A stretch of 64,000 nt of DNA from Achromobacter sp. Root83. GTDB taxonomy: Bacteria > Pseudomonadota > Gammaproteobacteria > Burkholderiales > Burkholderiaceae_B. A model generated the notes under the pieces. That model saw nothing but the letters and a program-made list of their open reading frames with translations, was not told the DNA's origin and did no database searches. Shown piece after piece: positions 19,638 to 28,842 of this stretch. Numbering within the stretch: position 1 is the stretch's first letter; each line of letters starts with the position of its first letter. The translations under genes were made by a program, and so were the position numbers. The DNA is taken from NCBI RefSeq assembly GCF_001428845.1, contig NZ_LMIU01000002.1, positions 108,796 to 172,795 on the forward strand. Direction: 5' to 3'.

Positions 19638-20550
19638 GGCTAGGAAGATTACCGGGAATTCGTTGTGAAGCGGGCGCCAGACCCATCTGATCGAAGATGG
19701 CTCGTGTCAGCGGGCTGTGCGGATCGTTGAGCGTCAGGACGATATCGTAATGATTCGTGCCGGGCATGGCGACGTATTGGCCGGGAAAGCCGCGTTCGCG
19801 CCACGCGGCCAGGTAGTCGTCGCTTTGGCGCTTGAACTCGTCGGTTTCGGATTCGCCGTAGCTGACCACCAGCGGGCAGCCGGTCTGGGGCAGATGCAGC
19901 GTCGGGCTGTTGCGGATGGCGTCCGCCTCGGTCATGCGCATCCATTCGTTGATGTGGGTGTGCACCACCGGACGCAGGTCGAACAGGCCGGACAGGGGCG
20001 CGGCGCCCCGGATCACGTCGGGTGGAACCTCGTAGCTGGCGTGCCAGCCGCCGGCCAGCAGCGCGCCGACCAGATGCCCGCCGGCGGAGCTGCCGCAGAT
20101 GTGGATGCGGGCAGGGTCCCCGCCGAACCTGGCGATGTGGCGGTGTATCCAGGCCAGCGCGCGGCGGTTCTGGTCCACGATGCGGTCCAGCGTCACGGCC
20201 GGGGCCAGCGAATAGTTCACCGACACGACCACCGCGCCCGCCTGCGTGAACGCCGGCGCCATGCTGCTGGATTCGTTCTTGGACAAGAGGCGCCAATAGC
20301 CGCCATGGATGAACACGAATACCGGCGCGCCGGGCGTGCCGGGCGCGGTGCTGGCGGCGGGGAATATATCCAGCATTTCGTCGGGGTGGTCGCCGAACGG
20401 CACGTCCAGCGCGCAATCCAGCGTGCGCCGCGCGGTGGCGCTGTCCTCGGCGTATTTCTTGAGTATCGGCTGGATGTCGGGTACTGTCCCGCGAGCGTTG
20501 TACTGGACGTCCAGGCCGGCGCGGTCGTAGTTGCGGTAGAGGGTCGTCAT
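19630..20550 (-). CDS. Alpha/beta hydrolase, arylformamidase-like
   Basis: 306 residues. The oxyanion motif HGGYWR (82-87), nucleophile elbow GSSAG (Ser155) and a candidate catalytic His267 in GTNHYDI fit the hormone-sensitive-lipase/arylformamidase branch of the alpha/beta hydrolases. HGGYW is typical of kynurenine-formamidase-like enzymes, which release formate from N-formylkynurenine; if that activity holds it would supply kynurenine and then anthranilate, matching the degradation operon at 38-46 kb. That link is an inference, and other ester or amide substrates are possible. It is the first gene of an operon with the MarR regulator. Confidence 0.75.
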   Translation of the reverse strand: MTTLYRNYDRAGLDVQYNARGTVPDIQPILKKYAEDSATARRTLDCALDVPFGDHPDEMLDIFPAASTAPGTPGAPVFVFIHGGYWRLLSKNESSSMAPAFTQAGAVVVSVNYSLAPAVTLDRIVDQNRRALAWIHRHIARFGGDPARIHICGSSAGGHLVGALLAGGWHASYEVPPDVIRGAAPLSGLFDLRPVVHTHINEWMRMTEADAIRNSPTLHLPQTGCPLVVSYGESETDEFKRQSDDYLAAWRERGFPGQYVAMPGTNHYDIVLTLNDPHSPLTRAIFDQMGLAPASQRIPGNLPSHD

Positions 20551-20601
20551 GGCAGTTTGCTGATCATGGCAGTTCGGTAAAAACCCTTTAGTAAAAACCC
20601 T
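20547..20601. repeat. Two pairs of 11-bp direct repeats in a divergent promoter region
   Basis: TCATGGCAGTT occurs at 20547-20557 and 20564-20574 (17-bp spacing), and GTAAAAACCCT at 20577-20587 and 20591-20601 (14-bp spacing). Both pairs lie between the hydrolase/marR operon and the ABC importer, with the first overlapping the hydrolase start codon. They are candidate regulator binding sites, for MarR or another protein. Confidence 0.5.
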
Positions 20602-20610
20602 AGACTTGTT

Positions 20611-20640
20611 TTGACGAATACTTTAAACCTAAACTATGAA
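20611..20640 (+). promoter_or_regulatory. Sigma70-type promoter candidate for the ABC importer
   Basis: TTGACG (20611-20616) and TATGAA (20635-20640) are separated by 18 bases, just downstream of the direct repeats and about 175 bases before the solute-binding protein start. The match is reasonable but has not been tested. Confidence 0.45.
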
Positions 20641-20815
20641 CCACGCCAGCCATCCCGTGCTGCAAAACGGGATCGCGGCGTTGCAGGAAACTTTCTTTGC
20701 AAGCACCAGTTTGACGGCGGCGCAATGGCGCCGGCAGGCCGGGCATAGAAGTCTGTCGAATCGCACCTTCAAAAAGAACACCCTCTGCGCGGGCTCGCGC
20801 ACGGAGCACACCACC

Positions 20816-21982
20816 ATGCGTTTGATCACTTCCCTACTGGCTGCCGCCGCCCTGGTTCCGGCTCTGGCTTCGGCCGATCCCGTCAAGGTCGGCATCGCCA
20901 ACGATATCTCCGGCCCGTTCGCGGCGCTGGGCGCCGAGGCCCGCGACGGCTTCAATCTGGCCATCAAGCAGTTGGGCGGCAAGCTGGGCGGACAGCCCGC
21001 GGAGTTCGTGCAGACCGACATGGGCGGCAACCCCGACCAGGCCCGCCAGCTCGTCACGCGCTACATCCAGCGCGACAAGGTCGATTTCTTCACCGGGCCC
21101 ATCGGTTCGAATGTGGCGCTGGCCGTCGGCCCCGCGCTGTTCGCCGCCAAGGTGCCCTACCTGTCCAACAACCCGGGCCCCAGCCAGTTCGCGGGCGCCC
21201 AGTGCAACACCTACTGGTTCGGCACGTCCTACCAGAACGACGCCTTCCATGAGGCGGCCGGCAAGGTCGCCGCGGACCGCGGCTTCAAGAAGATGTTCAT
21301 CATGGCCCCGGATTACCCGGCCGGCAAGGATGCCCTGACGGGCTTCAAGCGCGGCTACAAGACCGCGCCCGGCGACGAGGTCTACACCAAGCTCGGCCAG
21401 ATCGACTACGCCGCCGAAATTGCGCAGATCCGCGCCGCCAAGCCCGACGCCGTCTACATCTTCCTGCCGGGCGGCATGGGCATCAACTTCGTCAAGCAGT
21501 TCGTGTCCGCCGGCCTGTCGCAAAGCGTCAAGCTGATCGGGCCGGGCTTCTCCGCCGACGAGGACGTGATCCAGGCCGTGGGCGAACCGATGCTGGGCAT
21601 GTATAACACGGCGCAATGGGCGCATGACCTTGACGTGCCGCAGAACAAGGCCTTCGTCGAAGCGTTCCGCAAGGAATACAACGGCCGCTATCCGTCGGTG
21701 TACGCCGCCCAGGCCTACGACGTGATCATGGCCATGGACGCCGCCGTCAAACAGGCCGGCGGCAAGGCTTCGGACCGCGCTGCCATCGTGAAGGCGCTGG
21801 AAAAGGCCGACTACCCCTCGGTGCGCGGCAGCTTCACCTACGGCAAGAACCACTACCCCATCCAGGCCTACTACCAGCGTGTCGTCGACAAGGACGCCAG
21901 CGGCCGCATCACCAACAAGCTGGTGGGCAAGGTGTTCGACAAGTACCAGGACGTCTACGTCGGCGACTGCAAAAATATGTGA
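20816..21982 (+). CDS. ABC transporter substrate-binding protein (branched-chain/aromatic acid type)
   Basis: 388 residues from the ATG at 20816, with a cleavable signal peptide (LITSLLAAAALVPALASA). The mature protein is a type I periplasmic binding protein (VKVGIANDISGPFAALG, DGFNLAIKQLGGKLGG, and YVYIFLPGG-like segments), a family that includes LivJ and many binding proteins for aromatic acids. A longer in-frame start at 20636 is rejected because it would hide the signal peptide. It heads a five-gene importer operon. The ligand cannot be read from sequence, but the MarR neighbour and catabolic context favour an aromatic compound over an amino acid. Confidence 0.88.
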   Translation: MRLITSLLAAAALVPALASADPVKVGIANDISGPFAALGAEARDGFNLAIKQLGGKLGGQPAEFVQTDMGGNPDQARQLVTRYIQRDKVDFFTGPIGSNVALAVGPALFAAKVPYLSNNPGPSQFAGAQCNTYWFGTSYQNDAFHEAAGKVAADRGFKKMFIMAPDYPAGKDALTGFKRGYKTAPGDEVYTKLGQIDYAAEIAQIRAAKPDAVYIFLPGGMGINFVKQFVSAGLSQSVKLIGPGFSADEDVIQAVGEPMLGMYNTAQWAHDLDVPQNKAFVEAFRKEYNGRYPSVYAAQAYDVIMAMDAAVKQAGGKASDRAAIVKALEKADYPSVRGSFTYGKNHYPIQAYYQRVVDKDASGRITNKLVGKVFDKYQDVYVGDCKNM

Positions 21983-22075
21983 CCCCCCCGGAGCGCTGCG
22001 CGCTTCCCCCCGGGGGGCGTCGCAGCGGACCGGAAAAGCCGGATCCGCGCGACCCCGCTTGGGGGCGGACAGGCC
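21983..22075. repeat. GC-rich palindromic intergenic element
   Basis: Directly after the binding-protein stop lie AGCGC/GCGCT (loop TGC), the palindrome CCCCCCGGGGGG (22006-22017), and a second imperfect hairpin around GCGGACCGGAAAAGCCGGATCCGC. The block has the look of the short palindromic repeats scattered between genes in this bacterial group and may moderate expression between the binding protein and the permeases. Only one copy is present in this window. Confidence 0.45.
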
Positions 22076-22178
22076 ATGATTCGAGCGCTGCGATGTTCGT
22101 TGCGGGATGCAGGTTGGATAGCTTTGGTGAATTGATCGCGGGGGCCCTTCGGCGACGCGCGGCAAGGGGGAAGTTTTC

Positions 22179-23099
22179 ATGACGTTTACGCTGATCGTCG
22201 AGCAATTGCTGAACGGTCTGCAGTTTGGGTTGATGTTGTTTCTGATCGCGGCCGGGCTGACCCTGGTGTTCGGCATCATGGACATCATGAATCTGGCTCA
22301 CGGCTCGCTCTATATGGCCGGCGCCTATGTCGCCGCCGAAACCATGCAGCGCACGGGTTCGTTCACCGCCGCCGTCCTGGTGGCGGCCGTCGCCACCGGC
22401 CTGGTCGGCATCGCGCTGGAACTCACCCTGATCCGCCGGCTGGCGCTGCGCGACCACCTGGCCCAGGTGCTGGGCACCTATGCGGTCATTCTCATCGCCA
22501 ATGATCTGGTCAAGATGATCTGGGGTCCGGCCCCGGTCATGCTGAACATGCCCGCCGTCCTGTCCGGGCCGGTGCGCCTCCTGCCCGACCTGCTGTATCC
22601 CGCCTACCGCCTCATGATCATCGTGTTCGGCGTGGCCGCGGCCGCGGGCCTGTACTGGTTCGTGACGCGGACCCGGGCCGGCGTGCTGGTGCGGGCCGGC
22701 GCATCCAACCGCCAGATGGCCACCTTGATGGGCGTGCGCGTGCCTCTGCTGTTCCTGGGCGTGTTCGTGCTGGGCGCCATGCTGGCCGCCGTCGCCGGCG
22801 CGCTGCTCGGCCCGATCACCTCGGTGCAGGTGGGCATGGGCGAAGAGATCCTGATCCTGGTGCTGGTGTGCATCGTCATCGGGGGCATAGGCTCGATCCG
22901 GGGCGCCTTTGTCGGCGCCCTGCTGGTGGGCATGGTCGACACGGCGGGGCGGGCCTTCCTGCCGATGCTGCTGCGCCAGGTCTTCTCGCCGGCGGTGGCC
23001 TCCAGCGTCGGGCCGACGCTGGCCGCCATCGCCATTTATGTATTGATGGCGGCTGTGCTGGTGTTCCGGCCCTCCGGCCTGTTTCCGGCGCGGGGTTGA
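22179..23099 (+). CDS. livH: Branched-chain-type ABC permease, LivH family
   Basis: 306 residues, almost entirely hydrophobic with about eight membrane helices. It starts with LLNGLQFGLMLFLIAAGLTLVFGIMDIMNLAHGS, the signature opening of LivH permeases, and has the GSIRGAFVGALLVGMVDT loop. With the LivM partner it forms the inner-membrane channel of the importer. It lies 196 bases downstream of the binding protein, and the next gene starts three bases after its stop. Confidence 0.92.
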   Translation: MTFTLIVEQLLNGLQFGLMLFLIAAGLTLVFGIMDIMNLAHGSLYMAGAYVAAETMQRTGSFTAAVLVAAVATGLVGIALELTLIRRLALRDHLAQVLGTYAVILIANDLVKMIWGPAPVMLNMPAVLSGPVRLLPDLLYPAYRLMIIVFGVAAAAGLYWFVTRTRAGVLVRAGASNRQMATLMGVRVPLLFLGVFVLGAMLAAVAGALLGPITSVQVGMGEEILILVLVCIVIGGIGSIRGAFVGALLVGMVDTAGRAFLPMLLRQVFSPAVASSVGPTLAAIAIYVLMAAVLVFRPSGLFPARG

Positions 23100-23101
23100 T
23101 C

Positions 23102-24064
23102 ATGAGAACCAAACTCTGGACCGTGGTCCTGCTGGCCGCGCTGGCGGTGTTCCCGCTGGTGGCGCCGATGCTGGGCCTGGATTTCTACATTTCTTTCGTG
23201 CGGCGCGTGCTGATCTACGCGCTGGCCGCGACCAGCCTGAACCTGATCCTGGGCTACGGCGGCATGGTGGCGCTGGGGCATGCGGCGTTCTTCGGCGCGG
23301 GCGCTTACGCGGTGGGCATCCTGGCCATGTCGGGGGTCACGTCCGCGCTGATCGTGTGGCCCGTGGCGATGCTGCTGGCGGGCGTGCTGGCCTGCATCAC
23401 CGGCGCGATCTCGCTGCGCACGCGTGGCGTGTACTTCATCATGATCACGCTGGCGTTCGCGCAGATGCTGTTCTATATCTTCATCTCGCTGCGCCAGTAC
23501 GGCGGGGAAGACGGGTTGAACCTGCCCGGCTATTCCACCTTGCCCGGCATCGATCTCGCCAATGACGTCAGCTTCTATTATCTGGTGCTGGTGCTGTTCG
23601 CGCTGCTGATGTGGGTGTTCGGCCGCGTGGTCGTTTCACGCTTCGGCACGGCCCTGCAAGGCATCCGCGAGAACGAGTCGCGCATGGAATCCATGGGCTA
23701 CCCGGTCTACCGCATCAAGCTCATGGCCTTCACCCTGAGCGGCGCGGCCGCCGGCCTGGCGGGCGCCCTGCTGGCCAACCACAACCTGTTCATTTCGCCC
23801 AGCCTGATGCACTGGACCCAGTCCGCCAACCTGCTGATCATGGTGCTGGTGGGCGGTATCGGCCTGCGCTACGGCGGCGTGGCCGGCGCGGTGGTGATGC
23901 TGACCCTGGAAGAAGTGCTGCGCCTGTGGACGGAATACTGGCACTTGCCGCTGGGCGTGCTGCTGCTGTGCGTGGTGTTTGGCGCGCCGCGCGGTCTGGT
24001 CGGGCTGTTCGGCCCGTTGTTCGGCGGACGCGCCGCCCCGCAATCCGGCAAGGTGGGCTCATGA
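23102..24064 (+). CDS. livM: Branched-chain-type ABC permease, LivM family
   Basis: 320 residues from the ATG at 23102. It shows the LivM features NLILGYGGMVALGHAAFFGAGAY and GIRENESRMESMGYPVYRIKLMAF, with about nine to ten membrane helices. It is the second subunit of the importer's membrane channel. Its stop overlaps the start of the ATPase gene (ATGA), indicating coupled translation. Confidence 0.92.
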   Translation: MRTKLWTVVLLAALAVFPLVAPMLGLDFYISFVRRVLIYALAATSLNLILGYGGMVALGHAAFFGAGAYAVGILAMSGVTSALIVWPVAMLLAGVLACITGAISLRTRGVYFIMITLAFAQMLFYIFISLRQYGGEDGLNLPGYSTLPGIDLANDVSFYYLVLVLFALLMWVFGRVVVSRFGTALQGIRENESRMESMGYPVYRIKLMAFTLSGAAAGLAGALLANHNLFISPSLMHWTQSANLLIMVLVGGIGLRYGGVAGAVVMLTLEEVLRLWTEYWHLPLGVLLLCVVFGAPRGLVGLFGPLFGGRAAPQSGKVGS

Positions 24065-24861
24065 CCGTCCCGATGAATGCTTCGATGAACGCCGCCGCGA
24101 AGGGCGGGGCGCCCGCCCTGGAGGCCCGCGGGCTGGTGCGCCGGTTCGGCGCGCTGGTGGCCACCGACAATGTGTCGTTGTCCCTGAACCCGGGCGAGAT
24201 CCACGCCCTGATCGGGCCGAACGGCGCGGGCAAGTCCACGCTGATTCACTTGCTGTCCGGCACGCTGTCCGCCGATTCGGGCTCGCTGACCGTGGGAGGG
24301 CGCGACGTTACCGGCATGAATGCGCACCAGCGCGTGGCGGCCGGGCTGTCGCGGTCCTACCAGATCACCAATATCTTCAAACAGTCCAGCGTGCTGGACA
24401 ACCTGGTGCTGGCCGTCCAGGCCCACTCGGGCAGCAGCTTCCGCTTCTGGCAGGCGCGGGCGGCCGAGTCCGCGCTGTATGAGCAGGCGCGCGAGCTGGC
24501 CCGGGAATGCGCCATCGACGCCAGTCTGCTGGAACGCCCGGCCGGCACCCTGCCGCACGGCGAGCAGCGCAAGGTGGAGTTCGCCCTGGCGCTGGCCGCG
24601 CGGCCGAGCGTGCTGCTGCTGGACGAGCCCATGGCGGGCATGGGCCCCGACGAGACCGTCCGCCTGACCGAATTGATCGAATCCATGCGGGGGCGCGCCG
24701 CCATGCTGCTGGTTGAACACGACATGCAGGCGGTGTTCCGCCTGGCCGACCGCCTGTCGGTGCTGGTGTATGGCCGCGTGATCGCCACCGGCAACCCGGA
24801 CGAGATCCGCGCCAACCCGGAAGTGCGGCAAGCCTACCTGGGCGACGAGGAGACCGCGTGA
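24061..24861 (+). CDS. livG: Branched-chain-type ABC ATPase, LivG family
   Basis: 266 residues from the ATG overlapping the livM stop. Walker A is GPNGAGKS, and the Walker B region is VLLLDEPMAGMGPDET. The signature position reads LPHGEQRKVE rather than LSYGxQR, a mild departure that keeps the G-E-Q core. LivG-type ATPases have the extra RSYQITNIF segment seen here. It powers the importer together with the next gene. Confidence 0.92.
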   Translation: MTVPMNASMNAAAKGGAPALEARGLVRRFGALVATDNVSLSLNPGEIHALIGPNGAGKSTLIHLLSGTLSADSGSLTVGGRDVTGMNAHQRVAAGLSRSYQITNIFKQSSVLDNLVLAVQAHSGSSFRFWQARAAESALYEQARELARECAIDASLLERPAGTLPHGEQRKVEFALALAARPSVLLLDEPMAGMGPDETVRLTELIESMRGRAAMLLVEHDMQAVFRLADRLSVLVYGRVIATGNPDEIRANPEVRQAYLGDEETA

Positions 24862-25565
24862 TGCTGACCATTGAATCGGCCAAGAGCGGCTACGGCGCGA
24901 GCCAGGTGCTGTTCGGCGTGGACCTCGAGATCGGCGCGGGCCAGGTCGTGACCTTGCTGGGCCGCAACGGCATGGGCAAGACCACGCTGCTGCGCACCCT
25001 GTTCGGCCAATTGCCGCTGCGCGGGGGCAAGATCCATTTCGCGGGGCAGGACATCAGCGGCTGGAGCCCGGACCGCATTGCACGCGCCGGCGTGGCCATC
25101 GTGCCCGAAGGGCGTCAGTGCTTTCCCAATCTGACCGTGCGCGAACACCTGACCGCCTTCGTGGCGGCCCGCAATCCCGACATCGGCGCGCCCTGGACGC
25201 CGGAGCGCGTGTTCGAACTCTTCCCCAGGCTGGCGGAGCGCGCCCGCAACATGGGTAACCAGCTTTCGGGCGGCGAACAGCAGATGCTGGCGATTGGCCG
25301 CGCGCTGGTGACCAATCCCCGGCTTCTGATCCTGGATGAGGCCACCGAAGGCCTGGCGCCGAAGATCCGCGAAGAAATCTGGAACTGCCTGGCGCGCCTG
25401 CGCGCGGCGGGGCAGACCATCCTGGTGATCGACAAATATGTCGAAAGGTTGCTAAGCCTGGCGGACCAGCACGTCATCCTCGAGCGCGGCAAAGTCGTGT
25501 GGAAAGGCGACTCCAAAGCGCTCGACGCCGACCGCAGCCTCTGGGAACGCTACCTGGGCGTGTAG
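24861..25565 (+). CDS. livF: Branched-chain-type ABC ATPase, LivF family
   Basis: 234 residues from the ATG at 24861, which shares one base with the livG stop; a GTG three bases earlier is an alternative. Walker A is GRNGMGKT, the signature is LSGGEQQM, and Walker B is LLILDEATEGLAP, as in LivF. IVPEGRQCFPNLTVREHL is also typical of the family. It is the last gene of the importer operon. Confidence 0.92.
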   Translation: MLTIESAKSGYGASQVLFGVDLEIGAGQVVTLLGRNGMGKTTLLRTLFGQLPLRGGKIHFAGQDISGWSPDRIARAGVAIVPEGRQCFPNLTVREHLTAFVAARNPDIGAPWTPERVFELFPRLAERARNMGNQLSGGEQQMLAIGRALVTNPRLLILDEATEGLAPKIREEIWNCLARLRAAGQTILVIDKYVERLLSLADQHVILERGKVVWKGDSKALDADRSLWERYLGV

Positions 25566-25878
25566 CAATAAAGCCGCACTGCCGCGGCGCGAGTGGTAAC
25601 GGTGGCTGATATAAATCGCAATAAATCAAGATTTATATTGCTGCGATGAAACTTAAGGTGTCTACGGCGCATCCAGACGTTTGCACCTGTATCAATTACC
25701 CCCGCTGTTCTCTACACTAGCCGCGCCAGCAGCACCGAATCGGTGCGCGGGCGATCAGGCTCATGGCTCAAAAGGCGGGGGCATCAGCGGGCGACGGGCC
25801 GATCACGGCCCTGCCGCCGGCCCGCGCCGTCCCCTGCCGCGCACATGACTTCTTATCAGGCTGTCAGGAAGACTTCGC
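25566..25878. promoter_or_regulatory. 313-base gap with AT-rich nested inverted repeat upstream of siaA
   Basis: The gap is much more AT-rich than its surroundings near its left side. ATATAAATC (25609-25617) is repeated inverted as GATTTATAT (25630-25638), and CAATAAATC (25619-25627) faces the same right arm, giving nested inverted repeats. This is a plausible operator or a weak terminator behind livF. No convincing promoter hexamer pair was found, although siaA must be transcribed from this region or through from livF. Confidence 0.45.
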
Positions 25879-27864
25879 ATGGCGAAATGGGGTTTGCGCA
25901 GGAAATCACTAATGGCGCTGCTGTTGGCGTGTCTTGTCGCCTTGGCGCCGGCCGCGCTGATCGGCTGGCAGGTGCTGGACGGGGTCCGGGACCACTTTGG
26001 CCGCGCCTTTGCCGATAATTTCACGCAGTTGAACCGCCAGCGCATCCTGGCTCCGGTATCGCGCGAACTGGCGCTGTCCCAGCGGCTGGCCGATAGCGAG
26101 GTCACGCGCCGCTGGCTGCGCAACGAGAGCGATCCCGCCGCCCGCGAACTGTTCTTCCGTGAAGCCGACGGCTACCGCCGCGACCTGCTCGGCCGCGCTT
26201 ATTTCATCGCCAGCGCCGCCTCCGGCAACTATTACTTCAACGACGACCAGCCGTTGTCCGAAGAGCCGCGCTATACGCTCAGCCGGAACGCCGCCGATGA
26301 CGGCTGGTTCTACGCCACGATCGCCTCCCCCGCCAAGTACAACATCAACGTCAATCCGGATCTGAAGCTCAAGACCACGAAGGTCTGGATCAATGTCCAG
26401 GTCCGGGACGGCGACAGGGTCATGGGCCTGACGGGCGCGGGCCTGGACGTGGGCGGCTTTCTGCGCGAGTTCGTCAACAGCGGGCAGCCTGGCGTCACGC
26501 CCATCATCGTCGACGAAAAAGGCGCCATCCAGGCCCACATGAACCCCGCGCTCATCGCCTACAACTCGGGCGCGGGCGGGGCGGGCGGCCAAGGCATGGT
26601 CTTCAGCCTGCTGGACGCCAACGAAGGCCGCGCCGAACTGCTGTCGGCCATGCATGCCGCGCAGGCCGACCCGCAGTCCGTGCAATCGGCCTGGGTGAAG
26701 ATGGACGGCGTGCGCCAACTGGTTTCCGTGGCCTACATGCCCGAGCTGCACTGGCATGTGCTGACGGTGGTGGATCTGGGCGCCGCGCGCGTGCTGGATA
26801 CGGATTGGCTGTGGCCGGCCGCGATCGGCCTGGTGGTGCTGTTCGCCGCCATGCTGCTGTGCTTCGGCTACGCGATCGAACGGCTGATGCTGCGCCCCTT
26901 GCGCCGCCTGCAGCAGTCGGCGCGCGCCATCGCCGACGGCAGCTATGACGTGCGTCTGCCCCCGGGCGGCCAGGACGAGATCGGCGACCTGAGCCGCGCC
27001 TTCGGGGTGATGGCGGACAAGGTGCGCAAGCACACCGCCGAGCTGGAAACCAAGGTCCGCGAGCGCACTTCCGAACTGGAGGACGCCAACCGCGCCATGG
27101 CGGCCGCCCACAAGAAGATCGGCGACTCCATCGACTACGCCAGCCTGATCCAGCGCGCCATCCTGCCCGACCGCCAGTTGACCCAGTCGCTGGGCGCGCA
27201 CCACTTTGTCCTGTGGAAGCCGCGCGACGTCGTGGGGGGCGACTTTTATGTGTTCCGTTCGGACGGCGTCAACTGCCTGCTGGGCATCATGGACTGCGCG
27301 GGCCACGGCGTGCCCGGCGCGCTGATGACGATGCTGGCCCGCGCCGCCATCGACCTTGCGATCACCGAGGTCGGGCCGAACGATCCGGCGGGCATCCTGA
27401 CACGCACCGACAACGCCATACGCGCCATGCTTGCGGATGCGCAATTGCCCCGGGCCCTTGCCACCAACACCGATGCGGGCCTGGTATATATTGACCGCGA
27501 AACTGGCCGTCTACTGTACGCGGGCGCGAAGATCAGCCTGTATGCAAGCGATGGCGAGAGCCTGCGCGAGGTCCCTGGTGGCAAGCGCGCGCTGGGCGAC
27601 AAGCGCACGGGGATCTACCAGAACATTGCACTGCAGATGGAGCCGGGCTGGACGTACTACCTGGCGACCGATGGATTCCTGGATCAGGCGGGCGGCGAGC
27701 ACGGTTTTGGCTTTGGCAACACGCGTTTTGCCGAAATGCTCAAGACGCACGCCCGGCGGCCGTTAACCGAACAGGCGGCCGCGTTCACTCAGGCGCTCGC
27801 CGAATACCAAGGTGGCCGGCCGCAGCGCGACGACATTACCTTGCTGTCTTTCCGTTTCGAATAA
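25879..27864 (+). CDS. siaA: SiaA-type membrane PP2C phosphatase
   Basis: 661 residues. Order: membrane helix (about 12-34), periplasmic Cache-like sensor (about 35-310), second helix (about 313-335), HAMP linker (RPLRRLQQSARAIADGSYDVRL), short coiled coil, and a C-terminal SpoIIE/PP2C phosphatase (VVGGDFY and MDCAGHGVPG carry metal-binding aspartates). In Pseudomonas aeruginosa SiaA removes the phosphate from SiaC and thereby switches on the diguanylate cyclase SiaD. The four sia genes follow here in the same order, so the assignment is strong. The extracellular signal is unknown. Confidence 0.9.
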   Translation: MAKWGLRRKSLMALLLACLVALAPAALIGWQVLDGVRDHFGRAFADNFTQLNRQRILAPVSRELALSQRLADSEVTRRWLRNESDPAARELFFREADGYRRDLLGRAYFIASAASGNYYFNDDQPLSEEPRYTLSRNAADDGWFYATIASPAKYNINVNPDLKLKTTKVWINVQVRDGDRVMGLTGAGLDVGGFLREFVNSGQPGVTPIIVDEKGAIQAHMNPALIAYNSGAGGAGGQGMVFSLLDANEGRAELLSAMHAAQADPQSVQSAWVKMDGVRQLVSVAYMPELHWHVLTVVDLGAARVLDTDWLWPAAIGLVVLFAAMLLCFGYAIERLMLRPLRRLQQSARAIADGSYDVRLPPGGQDEIGDLSRAFGVMADKVRKHTAELETKVRERTSELEDANRAMAAAHKKIGDSIDYASLIQRAILPDRQLTQSLGAHHFVLWKPRDVVGGDFYVFRSDGVNCLLGIMDCAGHGVPGALMTMLARAAIDLAITEVGPNDPAGILTRTDNAIRAMLADAQLPRALATNTDAGLVYIDRETGRLLYAGAKISLYASDGESLREVPGGKRALGDKRTGIYQNIALQMEPGWTYYLATDGFLDQAGGEHGFGFGNTRFAEMLKTHARRPLTEQAAAFTQALAEYQGGRPQRDDITLLSFRFE

Positions 27865-27886
27865 TCGTTATCAGGGCGATACCCTC

Positions 27887-28426
27887 ATGAATGCCTCCGA
27901 TCTCTACGCACTGGGCGAGCGGTTCGACCAGAACCGCACCCTGTTGTGTTTCAACGGGCCGATTTCCCGCAGCCTGATCGAAGAAATCGGCAACGCGCTC
28001 AAGAATTACCTGAATGCCGAGCATGTGCGGCCCGCGGAAGCCATGGACGTGTTCTCCGTTTATATAGAAATGATCCAGAATATCCGCCAGTATGCGGCGT
28101 TGAATGGCGATGTGGACGCGTCGGCCACGGTGGTGATCGGGCGTCGCGACGAAAGCCGTTATGTGGTGTCGGCGGGCAATCTGGTCAACTCGCAAGACGG
28201 CCACAATCTCGTCGCCCGGATCCAGGAACTGGCCGCGCTGGACAAGGCCGCATTGAAGGCCGAATACAAGGCGCAGCTACACAAGCCGCGCACCCAGGGC
28301 GTTGCTTCGGGCGCGGGCCTGGGGCTGATAGACATCGCGCGCCGCGCCGGCGCTCCGCTGGAAGCCAGCCTGACCCCCGCCGCGCAGGCGGGGAAGGCAT
28401 TCTTCAGCCTGAGCGTCGTGGTCTGA
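27887..28426 (+). CDS. siaB: SiaB-type protein kinase
   Basis: 179 residues from the ATG at 27887. It has a GHKL-like ATP-binding appearance: an N-box-like YIEMIQNIRQYA and a glycine-rich GVASGAGLGLIDIARR. SiaB is the kinase that phosphorylates a threonine of SiaC, opposing SiaA. It sits between siaA (22-base gap) and siaC (38-base gap), as in the Pseudomonas operon. Confidence 0.88.
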   Translation: MNASDLYALGERFDQNRTLLCFNGPISRSLIEEIGNALKNYLNAEHVRPAEAMDVFSVYIEMIQNIRQYAALNGDVDASATVVIGRRDESRYVVSAGNLVNSQDGHNLVARIQELAALDKAALKAEYKAQLHKPRTQGVASGAGLGLIDIARRAGAPLEASLTPAAQAGKAFFSLSVVV

Positions 28427-28464
28427 GGGCGCGCCCGCTTCAAGGATTATTTTCGGAGTATTTG

Positions 28465-28842
28465 ATGAAAGACCTGAACATTCCCGGGACCCAGTCCACG
28501 CCCGCCATTACCGCCGACGCAGCCGCCGGCGTGCTGGCGATGCGCGGCGATTCCTATCCCGAGAATTCCTTCGAACTGTTCGGCCCTGTCATCGAATGGG
28601 TCGAGGCGTACCTGCAAACCAGTGCCGCGCCCCTGAACCTGGAACTGGAACTGCTGTATCTCAATACCAGCAGCATCAAGTCGGTCATGGACATCTTCGA
28701 TGTGCTGGAGGCGGCGCATCGCAAGGACCGCCAGGTCAGCGTCACGTGGTTCTACGACATGCGCAACGAGCGCGTCGGAGAGCTGGCCGAGGAATTCAAG
28801 GAAGACTGCACCTTTCCGTTTTCGGTTGTCGGCCGCCAATGA
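28465..28842 (+). CDS. siaC: SiaC (DUF1987) phospho-switch protein
   Basis: 125 residues. The segment LYLNTSSIKSVMDIFD places a threonine at exactly residue 68, the site known to be phosphorylated by SiaB and dephosphorylated by SiaA in Pseudomonas aeruginosa. Unphosphorylated SiaC binds SiaD and stimulates c-di-GMP synthesis. The flanking acidic and hydrophobic residues match the family. Its stop overlaps the start of siaD (ATGA). Confidence 0.92.
   Translation: MKDLNIPGTQSTPAITADAAAGVLAMRGDSYPENSFELFGPVIEWVEAYLQTSAAPLNLELELLYLNTSSIKSVMDIFDVLEAAHRKDRQVSVTWFYDMRNERVGELAEEFKEDCTFPFSVVGRQ

Noticed and set aside
25681..25718. TTGCAC with TACACT as a promoter for siaA.
   Set aside because: The spacing is 26 bases, too long for sigma70 recognition.
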